A stretch of 64,000 bases of DNA from Falsirhodobacter sp. 20TX0035 (GCF_028307215.1 NZ_JAQMHV010000004.1:1-64000), one strand, 5' to 3'. Shown: positions 54,009 through 63,906, counted from the first letter of the stretch. Numbers and translations are program-made. The notes: a model not told the origin generated them from the sequence alone.

Positions 54009-55781
54009 ATGGCCAGACGCAACGACACGGACCGCGCATCGTCGCGCAAGGTGGGGACGTTGCGCGCGCTCGTGCCGTTCCTGTGGCCGTACCGCGTGAT
54101 GGTGATCGGCACCCTGATCGCCCTGACGGTCACGGCGGGGGCCAGCCTGTCGTTGCCCATCGCGGTGCGGCGGGTGGTGGACGGCTTCGGCACCTCGACC
54201 GAGGCTCTGCTGGACGAATACTTCCTGGCTTTTCTTGGCATCGCCGGGCTTCTGGCTGTGGGGACGGGGGCGCGCTACTACCTTGTCACCCGGCTGGGCG
54301 AACGCGTGATCGCCGACATCCGCCGCGCCCTGTTCGACCGCGTCACGGCAATGAGCCCGGCCTTTTTCGAGAACATCATCACGGGCGAGGTCATCTCGCG
54401 CCTGACGGTGGACACCACGGTGATCCTGTCGGTCATCGGATCGTCAGTCTCGGTAGCGCTGCGCAACGTCATGATGCTGGCGGGGGGACTGGTGCTGATG
54501 CTCTTCACCTCCGCGAAGCTGACGGGGCTGGTGCTGCTGCTGGTGCCGCTGGTGGTAATCCCGATCGTCGTGATGGGCCGCCGCCTGCGCCACCACAGCC
54601 GCGAGAACCAGGATCTGATCGCACGATCCTCCGGCAACGCGGCCGAGATCCTGACGGCCACCCCCACCGTGCAGGCCTTCACGCAAGGGTCCGCCGTGCG
54701 CACCCGCTTTGCCGAACTGACGGAGGAGACTTTCGCCTCGGCCCGCCGCCGGATCGGCACGCGCGCGGTGATGACGATGATCGTCATCTTCCTGGTGTTC
54801 TCGGGCGTGGTGGGCATCCTGTGGGTCGGCGCGCGTGACGTGCGGGCCGAGGGGATGACCACCGGCCAGCTGGTGCAGTTCGTGATCTACGCCGTTCTGG
54901 TGGCCGGTGCCGTGGGTGCCCTGTCCGAGATCTGGAGCGAGCTGCAACGCGCCGCCGGCGCGACCGAACGGCTGGTGGAGCTGCTGGAGGCCGAGGACAC
55001 CGTTCAGGACCCCGAAGCCCCGATGCCGCTGGCCCGCCCCGTGCGCGGAGAGATCGTCTTCGACAACGTCCTGTTCCATTATCCCCAGCGCCCCGGCCAG
55101 TCGGCCTTGTCGGGCATCACGTTGCGCGTGGCGCCGGGGGAAACGGTGGCGCTGGTCGGCCCGTCCGGCGCGGGCAAGACGACGGTGCTGCAACTGCTGC
55201 TGCGTTTCTATGATCCGCAGGCGGGCGTGATCAGCATCGACGGGGTTGAACTGCCCACCATGGCCCGCGACGATTTCCGTCGCGAGGTGGCGCTGGTCCC
55301 GCAGGACCCGGTGATCTTCGCCGCCAGCGCGCGCGACAACATCCGCTTCGGCCGCCCCGAGGCGACGGACGCCGAGGTGGAGGCCGCCGCCCGCGCCGCC
55401 GCCGCCCACGACTTCCTGACGGCGCTGCCGCAGGGCTATGACACGCAGGTGGGCGAACGCGGCGTGATGCTGTCGGGCGGCCAGAAGCAACGCATCGCCA
55501 TCGCCCGCGCCATCCTGCGCGACGCCCGCATCCTGCTGCTGGACGAGGCGACCTCGGCCCTCGATGCCGAATCCGAGGCGGCGGTCCAGCGCGCGATGGA
55601 GCGTCTGGCCGAAGGCCGCACCGTCATCGTCATCGCGCACCGGCTGGCCACGGTGAAGAAGGCCGACCGCATCGTGGTGCTGGATCACGGGCAAACTGTC
55701 GCGGAAGGCACGCATGAAAGCCTGATTGCCGACGGGGGGCTTTACGCGCGGCTGGCAAAGCTGCAATTCACGGATCAGTAA
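54009..55781 (+). CDS. ABC exporter, fused membrane and ATPase domains (MsbA/BmrA-like)
   Basis: 590 residues from ATG 54009 (AAGGGGA upstream). Six membrane helices (about 20-310), then an ATPase with VGPSGAGKTTVLQ (Walker A), VMLSGGQKQRIAIARAI (signature), ILLLDEATSALD (Walker B) and IAHRLATV (H-loop). It forms a homodimer exporting lipid or drug. The substrate is not deducible; an acyl-CoA synthetase follows 18 bases later. Confidence 0.92.
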   Translation: MARRNDTDRASSRKVGTLRALVPFLWPYRVMVIGTLIALTVTAGASLSLPIAVRRVVDGFGTSTEALLDEYFLAFLGIAGLLAVGTGARYYLVTRLGERVIADIRRALFDRVTAMSPAFFENIITGEVISRLTVDTTVILSVIGSSVSVALRNVMMLAGGLVLMLFTSAKLTGLVLLLVPLVVIPIVVMGRRLRHHSRENQDLIARSSGNAAEILTATPTVQAFTQGSAVRTRFAELTEETFASARRRIGTRAVMTMIVIFLVFSGVVGILWVGARDVRAEGMTTGQLVQFVIYAVLVAGAVGALSEIWSELQRAAGATERLVELLEAEDTVQDPEAPMPLARPVRGEIVFDNVLFHYPQRPGQSALSGITLRVAPGETVALVGPSGAGKTTVLQLLLRFYDPQAGVISIDGVELPTMARDDFRREVALVPQDPVIFAASARDNIRFGRPEATDAEVEAAARAAAAHDFLTALPQGYDTQVGERGVMLSGGQKQRIAIARAILRDARILLLDEATSALDAESEAAVQRAMERLAEGRTVIVIAHRLATVKKADRIVVLDHGQTVAEGTHESLIADGGLYARLAKLQFTDQ

Positions 55782-55799
55782 GCCCAGACGGAGGGTCCC

Positions 55800-57557
55800 A
55801 TGCCCTTTGCCACCCAAGCCGACCGCGACGCCATCGAGGCCGAGGGCCCTTGGTCCGCGCAGGACGTGCCGGCGACGATCCACCGGGCGCTGGCCCTGCG
55901 CGATCCCGCACGGCCCGCGCTGTCCTTCCAGCTTCTGTCCGGGCCCCGGTCCCGGGCGATAACGTGGACATGGGGCGACCTTCACCGCCACGCGGTGCAG
56001 GCGGCCAACCTGTTCCGGTCGCTGGGCGTGGGGCCGAAGGATACGGTGGCAATCATACTGCCCAACGTGCCGGAGATGGCGTCGGCCTTGCTGGGCGGCA
56101 TGATCGCCGGCGTCGCGGCCCCGATCAACCCGCTGCTGGGCGCCGGGCAGATGGCCAGCCTGCTGCGGGACACCGGGGCGAGGGTGGTGGTGACGCTGAA
56201 GGCCTTTCCGTCCACCGACATCGCGGCGAAGGTGGCGGAGGCGCTGATCCACGCACCGGGCGTCCGCACAGTGCTGGAGGTGGATTTGCTGCCGTATCTG
56301 GCCCCGCCCAAAAGCTGGGCCGTGCCGCTGCTGCGGCCGCGCCATACGGTGCGGCATCGGGCGGACGTGACGGATTTCGCCCGGGCCGCCGCCGCGCAAC
56401 CGCCCGGTTTGACCTTCCCCGACCCCGAGGCGGATCGCGTGGCCGCCTGCTTCCACACCGGCGGCACGACCGGCATGCCGAAGCTGGCGCGGCACCGGGT
56501 GGGCGGCATGCTCTACAACGGATGGGTCGGGCGGCGGCTTTTGTTCACGGACCGGGACGTGATCCTGTGCCCGCTGCCGCTGTTCCACGTCTTCGCCGCC
56601 TATCCGGTGCTGATGTCGTCGCTGATGACGGGGGCGCATGTGGTGCTGCCCACGCCCGCCGGCTATCGCGGCAAGGGCGTGTTCGACAACCTGTGGAAGC
56701 TGATCGAACGCTGGGGGGCGACCTATCTGGTGGCCGTCCCGACCGCGCTGTCGGTGCTGATGCAGCGGAAGGTGGATGCGGACGTCTCCAGCCTGCGCGT
56801 GGTCTTCTCCGGCTCTGCTCCGCTGCCAAGAGAACTGTTCACCCGCTTCAAGACCGCCACGGGGGTGGAAGTGATCGAAGGCTACGGCCTGACCGAGGCG
56901 ACCTGCCTGATCGCCGCGAACCCGCCGGACGGGGAAAAGAAGGTCGGCTCCGTCGGGCTGGCGATGCCCTACGCGCAGGTGCGCATCGACGCGGGGGAGA
57001 TCGTCGTGAACAGCCCCGGCACCGATGGCTGGCTGCGCACCGGTGATCTGGGCCGGATCGACGCCGACGGCTACATCTTCATCACCGGGCGCGCGAAGGA
57101 CCTGATCATCCGCGGCGGCCACAACATCGACCCGGCCGAGATCGAGGAGGCGCTGATGGCGCATCCCGCCGTCGCGATGGTCGGCGCCATCGGCCAGCCC
57201 GACGCCCATGCGGGCGAGGTGCCCTGCGCCTATGTGGAACTGGTCGCCGGCGCCACCGCCACGCCCGACGAGTTGCGGGAGTTCGCGCGCGCCCGCATCA
57301 GTGAACGCGCGGCCGTGCCCCGTCATGTGGAGATCCTGCCCGAGATGCCGAAGACCGCCGTCGGCAAGGTGTTCAAGCCGGACCTGCGGCGGCGGGCGAT
57401 CACCCGCGTCTTCGATGCGGCCATGGAAGGCCGGGGCCGCGTGGTGGAGGTGGTCGAGGACCGCGAGCGTGGTCTGGTGGCACGGGTGGAAGGCGATGCC
57501 TCGGCCCTTGGCGGGTTCACGGTTGCGTGGGAGGCGGCCGGCGCTCCGTCCCCTTGA
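55800..57557 (+). CDS. Acyl-CoA synthetase (AMP-forming)
   Basis: 585 residues from ATG 55800 (GGAGGG upstream). ANL-family adenylating enzyme: FHTGGTTGMPKLARH (A3 motif), EGYGLTEATCL (A5), GWLRTGDLGRID (A7), GRAKDLIIRGGHNIDPAEIE (A8) and PKTAVGKVFKP with the catalytic lysine (A10). It activates a fatty or aromatic acid to its CoA ester; the chain length is unknown. A C-terminal extension of about 60 residues is unusual. Confidence 0.9.
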   Translation: MPFATQADRDAIEAEGPWSAQDVPATIHRALALRDPARPALSFQLLSGPRSRAITWTWGDLHRHAVQAANLFRSLGVGPKDTVAIILPNVPEMASALLGGMIAGVAAPINPLLGAGQMASLLRDTGARVVVTLKAFPSTDIAAKVAEALIHAPGVRTVLEVDLLPYLAPPKSWAVPLLRPRHTVRHRADVTDFARAAAAQPPGLTFPDPEADRVAACFHTGGTTGMPKLARHRVGGMLYNGWVGRRLLFTDRDVILCPLPLFHVFAAYPVLMSSLMTGAHVVLPTPAGYRGKGVFDNLWKLIERWGATYLVAVPTALSVLMQRKVDADVSSLRVVFSGSAPLPRELFTRFKTATGVEVIEGYGLTEATCLIAANPPDGEKKVGSVGLAMPYAQVRIDAGEIVVNSPGTDGWLRTGDLGRIDADGYIFITGRAKDLIIRGGHNIDPAEIEEALMAHPAVAMVGAIGQPDAHAGEVPCAYVELVAGATATPDELREFARARISERAAVPRHVEILPEMPKTAVGKVFKPDLRRRAITRVFDAAMEGRGRVVEVVEDRERGLVARVEGDASALGGFTVAWEAAGAPSP

Positions 57558-57902
57558 GGGACGCTTGCCCGCCGCCGCTGCCACGCAGGATGTGCCGATT
57601 GTGCGTCCCATCATGTGGAACGTAGCGAAGGGCGGCTTAAGCGGCTTAGCAGGTTGCTGCGGGGGTAAGGAAACAGCGAAGGCTGGTGTCTCGGCGGAAG
57701 GTTTCGATCTCGTCCCGAATATCTAACGAGACGTTGCGGGGATCAGGGTTGAAGAGGAGGGCGTGGCCCTTGTAAGGCAGGGTGCCTTCGCAAATTTCAC
57801 GAAGGCCGTAGCTCCCCTCCGGCTCGGTCCTCTTCGTTCACCAAGTATGCGGAAGAACTCCCTCGTCAGGTCGGCCATATCACCGACCTTTAGTCGGCTC
57901 CT
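57558..57902. other. 345-base intergenic stretch without a supported gene
   Basis: Between the acyl-CoA synthetase and the tldD end-repeats. No convincing reading frame. A small inverted pair GGTCGG/CCGACC lies at 57869-57888. The stretch looks like decayed DNA. Confidence 0.45.
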
Positions 57903-58043
57903 CAGGTGGCCGAAGGTCCGATCGTCAAGTCGGCCATGCAGTCGAGCCAGAGCATGTCGATCAGATGGCCGGACCGCTGATCGTCAGCAGCCGGCCTTCA
58001 GCCTGTCGATCACGTGGCCGAACCGCCGATCGTCAGCCCGCCG
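57903..58043. repeat. Three tandem degenerate copies of the tldD 3' end
   Basis: Copies at 57903-57935, 57962-57996 and 58011-58043 share the pattern CAnGTGGCCGnAnCGCCGATCGTCA and, on the minus strand, each reads an LTI-x-x-x-A-x segment followed by TGA. The third copy is the true end of tldD (LTIGGSAT then stop); the other two lie just downstream at 49-59 base spacing. Confidence 0.55.
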
Positions 58044-59431
58044 ATCATCAGCGTCGGCTGGCCCACGCCCACGGGCACCCACTGGCCCGCCTTGCCGCAA
58101 TTGCCGATGCCCGGGTCCAGCGCCATGTCGTTGCCGATGGCGCGGATGTTCTGGAGCGCGGTCGCCCCGTCGCCGATCAGCGTCGCGCCCTTGACGGGTT
58201 CCTGCACCACGCCGTTGCGAACACGATACGCCTCGGTGCAGGAGAAGACGAACTTGCCGTTCGTGATGTCCACCTGACCGCCGCCGAAGCCCACGGCATA
58301 GATGCCGTCCTTCAGATCGGCGAGGATCGCCTTCGGATCGCCATTCCCGCCCAGCATGTAGGTGTTGGTCATGCGCGGCATGGGGATGTGGGCATAGCTT
58401 TCGCGCCGCCCGTTCCCGGTGGGGGCCACGCCCATCAGTCGGGCGTTCTGGCGGTCCTGCATGTAGCCGACAAGGATACCGTCCTCGATCAGGACGTTGC
58501 GGGCCGAAGGCGTGCCCTCGTCGTCGATGGTCAGCGAGCCGCGGCGGTCGGGCAGGGTGGCGTCGTCCAGAACCGTGACACCCGGGGCCGCGACGCGCTG
58601 GCCCAGAAGGCCCGCGAAGGCGGAGGTCTTCTTGCGGTTGAAGTCGCCCTCCAGCCCGTGGCCTACGGCCTCGTGCAGCAGGATGCCGGGCCAGCCCGCG
58701 CCCAGCACCACGTCCAGAACACCGGCGGGCGCGGGCACGGCGTCAAGGTTCAGGGTGGCGATCCGCACCGCCTCGGCCACGACGGGCTTCCAGTGGGCGG
58801 GGTCCATCAGCTGCAACAGGCCGTGCCGCCCACCGCCGCCCATGCCGCCAGATTCGCGGCGACCGTTCCGCTCCACGATGACGGAGATGTTGAGCCGCGC
58901 CATCGGACGGACATCGCTTAGCCGCAGGCCCTCGGGGCGGAGGATCTCCACCTCCTGCACGCTGGCGGCAAGGGTGGCGGACACCTGCACCACCGACGCA
59001 TCGAGGCTGCGGGCATAGGCGTCGATCTCGCGCAGCGTGTCGATCTTCACGGCAAAGGCGGCGTCGGCGATGGGATCGAGCGCGGCGTAAAGGTGCCGGT
59101 TCGTGCCGGACGGAGGCGGAGCCAAGGTGCCGCCGCCGTCGCCCACGGCCAGCCGCGCCGTTTCCGCCGCGCGCCGCAGCGACTGTTCGGAGATCTTGGT
59201 GGAATGGGCATATCCCGCCACTTCGCCGCGCACGGCGCGCAGACCGAACCCTTCGGAGGCGTCGTAGCTTGCGGTCTTGATGCGCCCGTCGTCCAGGATC
59301 AGCCCTTCGGAACGGCGGCGTTCCAGGAACAGCTCCCCGTCGTCGGCGCCCGCGACGGCTTCGCGCAGGATGGTCAGGGCGGTGGTTTCGTCCAGAAGAC
59401 TTTCGAAGGGGCGGAAGGGGCTGTCGGTCAT
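58010..59431 (-). CDS. tldD: Metalloprotease TldD
   Basis: 473 residues from ATG 59431 (GAGGAC upstream; the preceding codon is also ATG). LLHEAVGHGLEGDFNRKK carries the zinc-binding HExxxH motif, and the C-terminal CTEAYRVRNG and GNDMALDPGIGNCGKAGQW are family-typical. With TldE it degrades unfolded peptides and processes some modified peptides. The gene is divergent from ctaB; its 3' end is tandemly copied downstream. Confidence 0.94.
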   Translation of the reverse strand: MTDSPFRPFESLLDETTALTILREAVAGADDGELFLERRRSEGLILDDGRIKTASYDASEGFGLRAVRGEVAGYAHSTKISEQSLRRAAETARLAVGDGGGTLAPPPSGTNRHLYAALDPIADAAFAVKIDTLREIDAYARSLDASVVQVSATLAASVQEVEILRPEGLRLSDVRPMARLNISVIVERNGRRESGGMGGGGRHGLLQLMDPAHWKPVVAEAVRIATLNLDAVPAPAGVLDVVLGAGWPGILLHEAVGHGLEGDFNRKKTSAFAGLLGQRVAAPGVTVLDDATLPDRRGSLTIDDEGTPSARNVLIEDGILVGYMQDRQNARLMGVAPTGNGRRESYAHIPMPRMTNTYMLGGNGDPKAILADLKDGIYAVGFGGGQVDITNGKFVFSCTEAYRVRNGVVQEPVKGATLIGDGATALQNIRAIGNDMALDPGIGNCGKAGQWVPVGVGQPTLMIGGLTIGGSAT

Positions 59432-59569
59432 CATGTCCTCTGGTCGCGGCATCTGCCCAAGGTATATGGTGTCCGGGGGCAGGGGCACAACAAGCCTTGG
59501 GCGATATGTCCAATGGCCAGCCCCCGTGCGCGCCTGTAAGCCACGCCCCACATCCCCCGGAGGACCAGC

Positions 59570-60496
59570 ATGAGCGACATCCGCAGTTTCGAGGCGAACG
59601 GGCAGGCGGGCGACTGGTTCGCGCTGCTGAAGCCGCGCGTGATGACGCTGGTCGTCTTCACCGCGCTGGTCGGCCTTCTGGTGGCGCCGGTGGGCGTGAA
59701 CCCGGTGATCGGCTTCGCATCGATCCTGTTCATCGCGTTGGGCGGCGGCGCGTCGGGCGCGCTGAACATGTGGTGGGACGCGGACATCGACGCGATCATG
59801 AAGCGCACGCAGGGGCGGCCCATCCCGGCCGGGCGCATCGCGCCGCAGGACGTGCTGTGGTTCGGGCTGGCGCTGTCGGTGCTGTCGGTCGTGATGCTGG
59901 GGCTGACGGCGAACTGGTTCGCGGGCGCGTTCCTGGCCTTCACCATCTTCTTCTATGTCGTCATCTACTCAATGTGGCTGAAGCGGATCACGCCGCAGAA
60001 CATCGTGATCGGCGGGGCCGCGGGGGCCTTCCCGCCCATGATCGGCTGGGCCGTGGCGACGGGCGGCGTGTCGGTTGAAAGCGTGCTGATGTTCGCGCTG
60101 GTCTTCATGTGGACGCCGCCGCATTTCTGGGCGCTCGCGCTGTTCATGAAAAGCGACTATCGCGATGCGGGCGTGCCGATGCTGACCGTGACGCACGGGC
60201 GCAAGTCTACGCGCGCGCACATCCTCGTCTACACGCTGCTGCTGGCGCCGGTGGCGATCGGGGCGGGGCTGACCTCCATCGGCGGGCCTGTCTATATGGG
60301 GGTCGCGGTTCTGGCGAACGCGATCTTCATCGGGGGCGCCTGGCGCATCTGGCGGCGGGACGAGGCTGCGGCCGAAGCGGACGGCTACAAGCTGGAAAAA
60401 AAGGTCTTCGCCTTCTCGCTCCTCTACCTTGCCGTCCATTTCGGGGCCTTCCTGGCCGAGGCGGCGTTGAAGCCCTTCGGGCTGGGGGGCTGGTGA
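59570..60496 (+). CDS. ctaB: Protoheme IX farnesyltransferase (heme O synthase)
   Basis: 308 residues from ATG 59570 (GGAGGA upstream). UbiA-type prenyltransferase with about nine membrane helices: NMWWDADIDAIMKRTQGRP is the first Asp-rich motif and DYRDAGVPML the second. It makes heme O for heme-copper oxidases. In relatives coxB (subunit II) precedes it; here tldD is the direct neighbour. Confidence 0.95.
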   Translation: MSDIRSFEANGQAGDWFALLKPRVMTLVVFTALVGLLVAPVGVNPVIGFASILFIALGGGASGALNMWWDADIDAIMKRTQGRPIPAGRIAPQDVLWFGLALSVLSVVMLGLTANWFAGAFLAFTIFFYVVIYSMWLKRITPQNIVIGGAAGAFPPMIGWAVATGGVSVESVLMFALVFMWTPPHFWALALFMKSDYRDAGVPMLTVTHGRKSTRAHILVYTLLLAPVAIGAGLTSIGGPVYMGVAVLANAIFIGGAWRIWRRDEAAAEADGYKLEKKVFAFSLLYLAVHFGAFLAEAALKPFGLGGW

Positions 60497-60579
60497 TGCG
60501 GCGCGATCGCGCGCTGGCTTGGGTGCTGGCCGGCTTCGCGCTGCTGGTCTTCGCGGTCACGCTGGCCAAGCTGGCGTGA
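60496..60579 (+). CDS. CoxF-like 27-residue membrane miniprotein
   Basis: ATG 60496 overlaps the ctaB stop (TGATG). The product is a basic tip (MRRDR) and one membrane helix (WVLAGFALLVFAVTLAKLA), matching the end of the small CoxF-type proteins found after ctaB in relatives, but shorter than their roughly 40-50 residues. In those genomes ctaG follows; here surf1 does. Confidence 0.6.
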   Translation: MRRDRALAWVLAGFALLVFAVTLAKLA

Positions 60580-60623
60580 CCTTGCCGTTTCCGCGGACGA
60601 TCCTTAATGTGGGTCGACTGTGG

Positions 60624-61268
60624 ATGAGGGTGGACGTGACGCAAGGCGGACGATGGACATGGGCCCCGGCGGCCTTGGGCGGGCTGGCACTGGCGTGCCT
60701 GTTCGCCGGCGGCTGGCAGATCCGCGAACATCAGGCGGCCGAGGCGCGTCTGGCGGCGGCCGCGCCTGCCCTGAAGGGCATCCCCGACGCCTTGCCGGAT
60801 GCGCCCGATCCCGCGCGCGACCTGTTCCGTGCCGTCCGCATTGAAGGCACGCTGACGGGCAATCCCATTCTGCAAGCCATGGACCATCTGCAGATGGGCC
60901 CCGGCTTTCGCGTGATCCAGCCGATCGAGGTTGGGGGCCGTCGCCTGCTGATCGACCGCGGCTTCATCTACGACGCGTGGAAGAACGAGCCCCTGACCGC
61001 GACGGCGATCGAGGCGAACGGCAATCTGGATTGGCCGGACGGACTGGGGACCCTTGCACGCGACGCCGGGGCGGCGCCCGTCCTGATCGTGGCCACCACC
61101 CCCACGGGGGACGGGATCGTGCCGGTTCCCGTCGATCCCGGTGCGGCGCGTGGGCATCACTGGCGCTACGCGATGATCGGCTTTGCCCTTGCCGCGCTGT
61201 TGACAGGGATGACAGTGCTGTCGCAGTGGCGTATCAAGCGGCGTGACGAAGGAAATGTGACGCAATGA
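60624..61268 (+). CDS. SURF1-family cytochrome oxidase assembly protein
   Basis: 214 residues from ATG 60624; a GTG at 60636 follows GAGGGTGG and may be the true start. Two membrane helices, at about 13-27 and 184-203 (IGFALAALLTGMTVL), enclose a periplasmic domain with GPGFRVIQPIEVGGRRLLIDRGF, the family core. It helps insert heme a into subunit I. The stop overlaps the thrC start. Confidence 0.88.
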   Translation: MRVDVTQGGRWTWAPAALGGLALACLFAGGWQIREHQAAEARLAAAAPALKGIPDALPDAPDPARDLFRAVRIEGTLTGNPILQAMDHLQMGPGFRVIQPIEVGGRRLLIDRGFIYDAWKNEPLTATAIEANGNLDWPDGLGTLARDAGAAPVLIVATTPTGDGIVPVPVDPGAARGHHWRYAMIGFALAALLTGMTVLSQWRIKRRDEGNVTQ

Positions 61269-62650
61269 AGTATATCTCGACCCGTGGAACCGCGCCCGTT
61301 CTGACCTTTGGCGAGGCGATGATGACCGGTCTGGCCCGGGACGGCGGCCTGTACCTGCCCGAAACGATCCCAACCTTCACGACGGACGAGATCGCGGCCC
61401 TGGCCGGCCTTCCTTACGAGGAGGTGGTCTTCCGCGTCATCCGCCCCTTCACCGGCGACACGTTCGCCGACGCCGAACTGCGCGACCTGATCACCGCGGC
61501 CTATGCCGGTTTCGCGCATGACGCGCGCGCGCCGCTGGTGCAACTGGCCCCGAACCACTTCCTGCTGGAGCTGTTCCACGGCCCGACGCTGGCCTTCAAG
61601 GACTTCGCCATGCAGCTGATCGGCCAGCTGATGCAGGCCGCGCTGGCGAAATCGGGGCAGCGGATCACCATCGTGGGCGCCACCTCGGGCGACACCGGAT
61701 CGGCCGCGATCGAGGCGTTCAAGGGGCTGGAAAATGTGGATGTCGTCATCCTGTTCCCCCATGGCCGCGTGTCGGACGTGCAGCGGCGCCAGATGACCAC
61801 ACCGGCCGAGGCCAACGTCCATGCCTTCGCGATGGACGGGGATTTCGACGATTGCCAAGCGCGCGTGAAGGACATGTTCAACGACTTCGCCTTCCGCGAC
61901 GCGGTGGGGCTGGCGGGCGTGAACTCCATCAACTGGGCGCGGGTGCTGGCGCAGGTCGTGTACTACTTCACGTCCGCCACCTCGCTGGGCGCGCCGCACC
62001 GGGCCGTCAGCTTCACGGTGCCGACGGGCAACTTCGGCGACGTGTTCGCCGGATACATCGCGCGGCGCATGGGCCTTCCGATCGAGAAGCTGGTGGTTGC
62101 GACCAACCAGAACGACATCCTGCACCGCGCGCTGAGCACGGGCGAATACAAGCCCGACGGCGTCGTGCCCTCGATCAGCCCGTCGATGGACATCCAGGTG
62201 TCGTCGAACTTCGAACGCGCGCTTTTCTACGCCTATGACGGCGACGGGGCGGCCGTGCGCCAGCTGATGGACGAGTTGAAGGCCGGCGGCTTCACGATCA
62301 GCCAGGGCGCGCTTCAGGCGCTGTCGGGCACCTTCGCCTCGGGTCGCGTGTCGGAAGAGGAGACGACCGCCACGATCCGCGAGGTTCTGGCCGAAACCGG
62401 AGAGCTTCTGTGCCCGCATTCGGCCGTGGCCGTCGCGGTGGCGAAGCAGCATCTGGGCGCCACGCCCATGATCACGCTGGCGACCGCGCACCCTGCGAAG
62501 TTCCCCGACGCCGTCGAAGCCGCAGGCGCCGCGCGCCCCGAACTGCCGCCGCACATGGCCGACCTGTTCACCCGCGCCGAACAGGTGACGCGGGTGACGA
62601 ACGATCTTGCGGCGCTGCAAGCCCTCATCCTTGAAAGGACCGGCCGTTGA
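61265..62650 (+). CDS. thrC: Threonine synthase
   Basis: 461 residues: HGPTLAFKDFAMQ carries the PLP lysine K112, GATSGDTGSAAIEAF the phosphate-binding loop, and FTVPTGNFGDVFAGYI another family motif. It converts O-phosphohomoserine to threonine. It is coupled by four-base overlaps to surf1 and to the peptidase gene. Confidence 0.96.
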   Translation: MKYISTRGTAPVLTFGEAMMTGLARDGGLYLPETIPTFTTDEIAALAGLPYEEVVFRVIRPFTGDTFADAELRDLITAAYAGFAHDARAPLVQLAPNHFLLELFHGPTLAFKDFAMQLIGQLMQAALAKSGQRITIVGATSGDTGSAAIEAFKGLENVDVVILFPHGRVSDVQRRQMTTPAEANVHAFAMDGDFDDCQARVKDMFNDFAFRDAVGLAGVNSINWARVLAQVVYYFTSATSLGAPHRAVSFTVPTGNFGDVFAGYIARRMGLPIEKLVVATNQNDILHRALSTGEYKPDGVVPSISPSMDIQVSSNFERALFYAYDGDGAAVRQLMDELKAGGFTISQGALQALSGTFASGRVSEEETTATIREVLAETGELLCPHSAVAVAVAKQHLGATPMITLATAHPAKFPDAVEAAGAARPELPPHMADLFTRAEQVTRVTNDLAALQALILERTGR

Positions 62651-63906
62651 GCGTCCGCCTGACCACACTTCCCAACGGCTTCCGCATCGTCACCGAACAC
62701 ATGCCGGGGCTGAAATCCGCCTCGGCGGGGATCTGGGTCACGGCCGGGGGGCGGCACGAACGGGCCGAACAGAACGGCATCGCCCATTTTCTTGAGCATA
62801 TGGCCTTCAAGGGCACGAAGCGCCGCAGCGCCCTGCAGATCGCCGAGGAGATCGAGGATGTGGGCGGCTACATCAACGCCTATACCAGCCGCGAGATGAC
62901 GGCCTATTACGCCCGCGTTCTGGAAAACGACGTGCCGCTGGCGCTGGACGTGATCGGCGACATCCTTCTGAACCCGGTCTTCGACACGCGCGAGATCGAG
63001 GTGGAGCGGGGCGTGATCCTGCAGGAGATCGGCCAGTCCCTCGACACGCCCGACGACATCATCTTCGACTGGCTGCACGAGGCGTCCTATCCCGACCAGC
63101 CCTTCGGCCGCACCATCCTGGGCCCCGAGGAGCGGGTGTCGTCCTTCACGAGCGAGGACCTGCGCCGCTTCGTATCCGAGCATTACGGCCCCGACCAGAT
63201 GATCCTGGCCGCCGCCGGCGCCGTGGACCATGACGCGATCGTGGCGCAGGCGACCGAACAGTTCGGGGGCATGACGCGCCTGAACCAATCCGCGCTGGCC
63301 CGCGCCGATTTCACCGGCGGGGAACGCCGCGAGGTGAAGACGCTGGAACAGGCCCATTTCGCCCTGTCCTTCGCCGCGCCCGCGTATCGTGACCCCGACG
63401 TCTATGCCGCGCAGGTCTATGCGATGGCGATGGGCGGGGGCATGTCCTCGCGCCTGTTCCAGAAGATCCGGGAGGAGCGGGGCCTCTGCTACACCATCTT
63501 CGCGCAGGCGGGGGCGTATGAGGATACGGGGCAGATGACCATCTACTCCGGCACCTCGGCCGCGGATCTGGGCGATCTGACGGGGCTGACCATCGACGAG
63601 CTGAAGCGCGCCGCCGAGGACATGACGGACGCCGAGGTGAACCGCGCCCGCGCCCAGATGAAGGCCGGAATGCTGATGGGGCTGGAAAACCCGTCCTCGC
63701 GTTGCGAACGGATCGCGCGGCTTCTGGCGATCTGGGGCCACGTGCCGGCGGTGGAGGACGCGGTGGAGCGCATCGACGCCGTGTCGACCGCGGACGTTCG
63801 CGAGTATGGGGCGAAGCTGCTGACCTCGCCCGCGGCGCTTGCGCTGTACGGGCAGGTGGGCAAGGCTCCGGATCTGGACGCGATCCGCCAAAGGCTGGCC
63901 GCCTGA
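62647..63906 (+). CDS. M16-family zinc peptidase (processing-peptidase-like)
   Basis: 419 residues from TTG 62647 (TTGA overlap with thrC). HFLEH (47-51) is the inverted zinc motif, and a later Glu in the EIEVERGVILQEI region is the third ligand. The later half has the inactive repeat with the R/Y pair SRLFQKIREERGLCY. It resembles the mitochondrial processing peptidase beta subunit. Confidence 0.94.
   Translation: MSVRLTTLPNGFRIVTEHMPGLKSASAGIWVTAGGRHERAEQNGIAHFLEHMAFKGTKRRSALQIAEEIEDVGGYINAYTSREMTAYYARVLENDVPLALDVIGDILLNPVFDTREIEVERGVILQEIGQSLDTPDDIIFDWLHEASYPDQPFGRTILGPEERVSSFTSEDLRRFVSEHYGPDQMILAAAGAVDHDAIVAQATEQFGGMTRLNQSALARADFTGGERREVKTLEQAHFALSFAAPAYRDPDVYAAQVYAMAMGGGMSSRLFQKIREERGLCYTIFAQAGAYEDTGQMTIYSGTSAADLGDLTGLTIDELKRAAEDMTDAEVNRARAQMKAGMLMGLENPSSRCERIARLLAIWGHVPAVEDAVERIDAVSTADVREYGAKLLTSPAALALYGQVGKAPDLDAIRQRLAA

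Noticed and set aside
54444-57614. A 1056-codon minus-strand frame opposite the ABC exporter and acyl-CoA synthetase
   Set aside because: Both plus-strand genes have complete catalytic motifs and ribosome-binding sites; the antisense product is His/Arg/Gly-rich.
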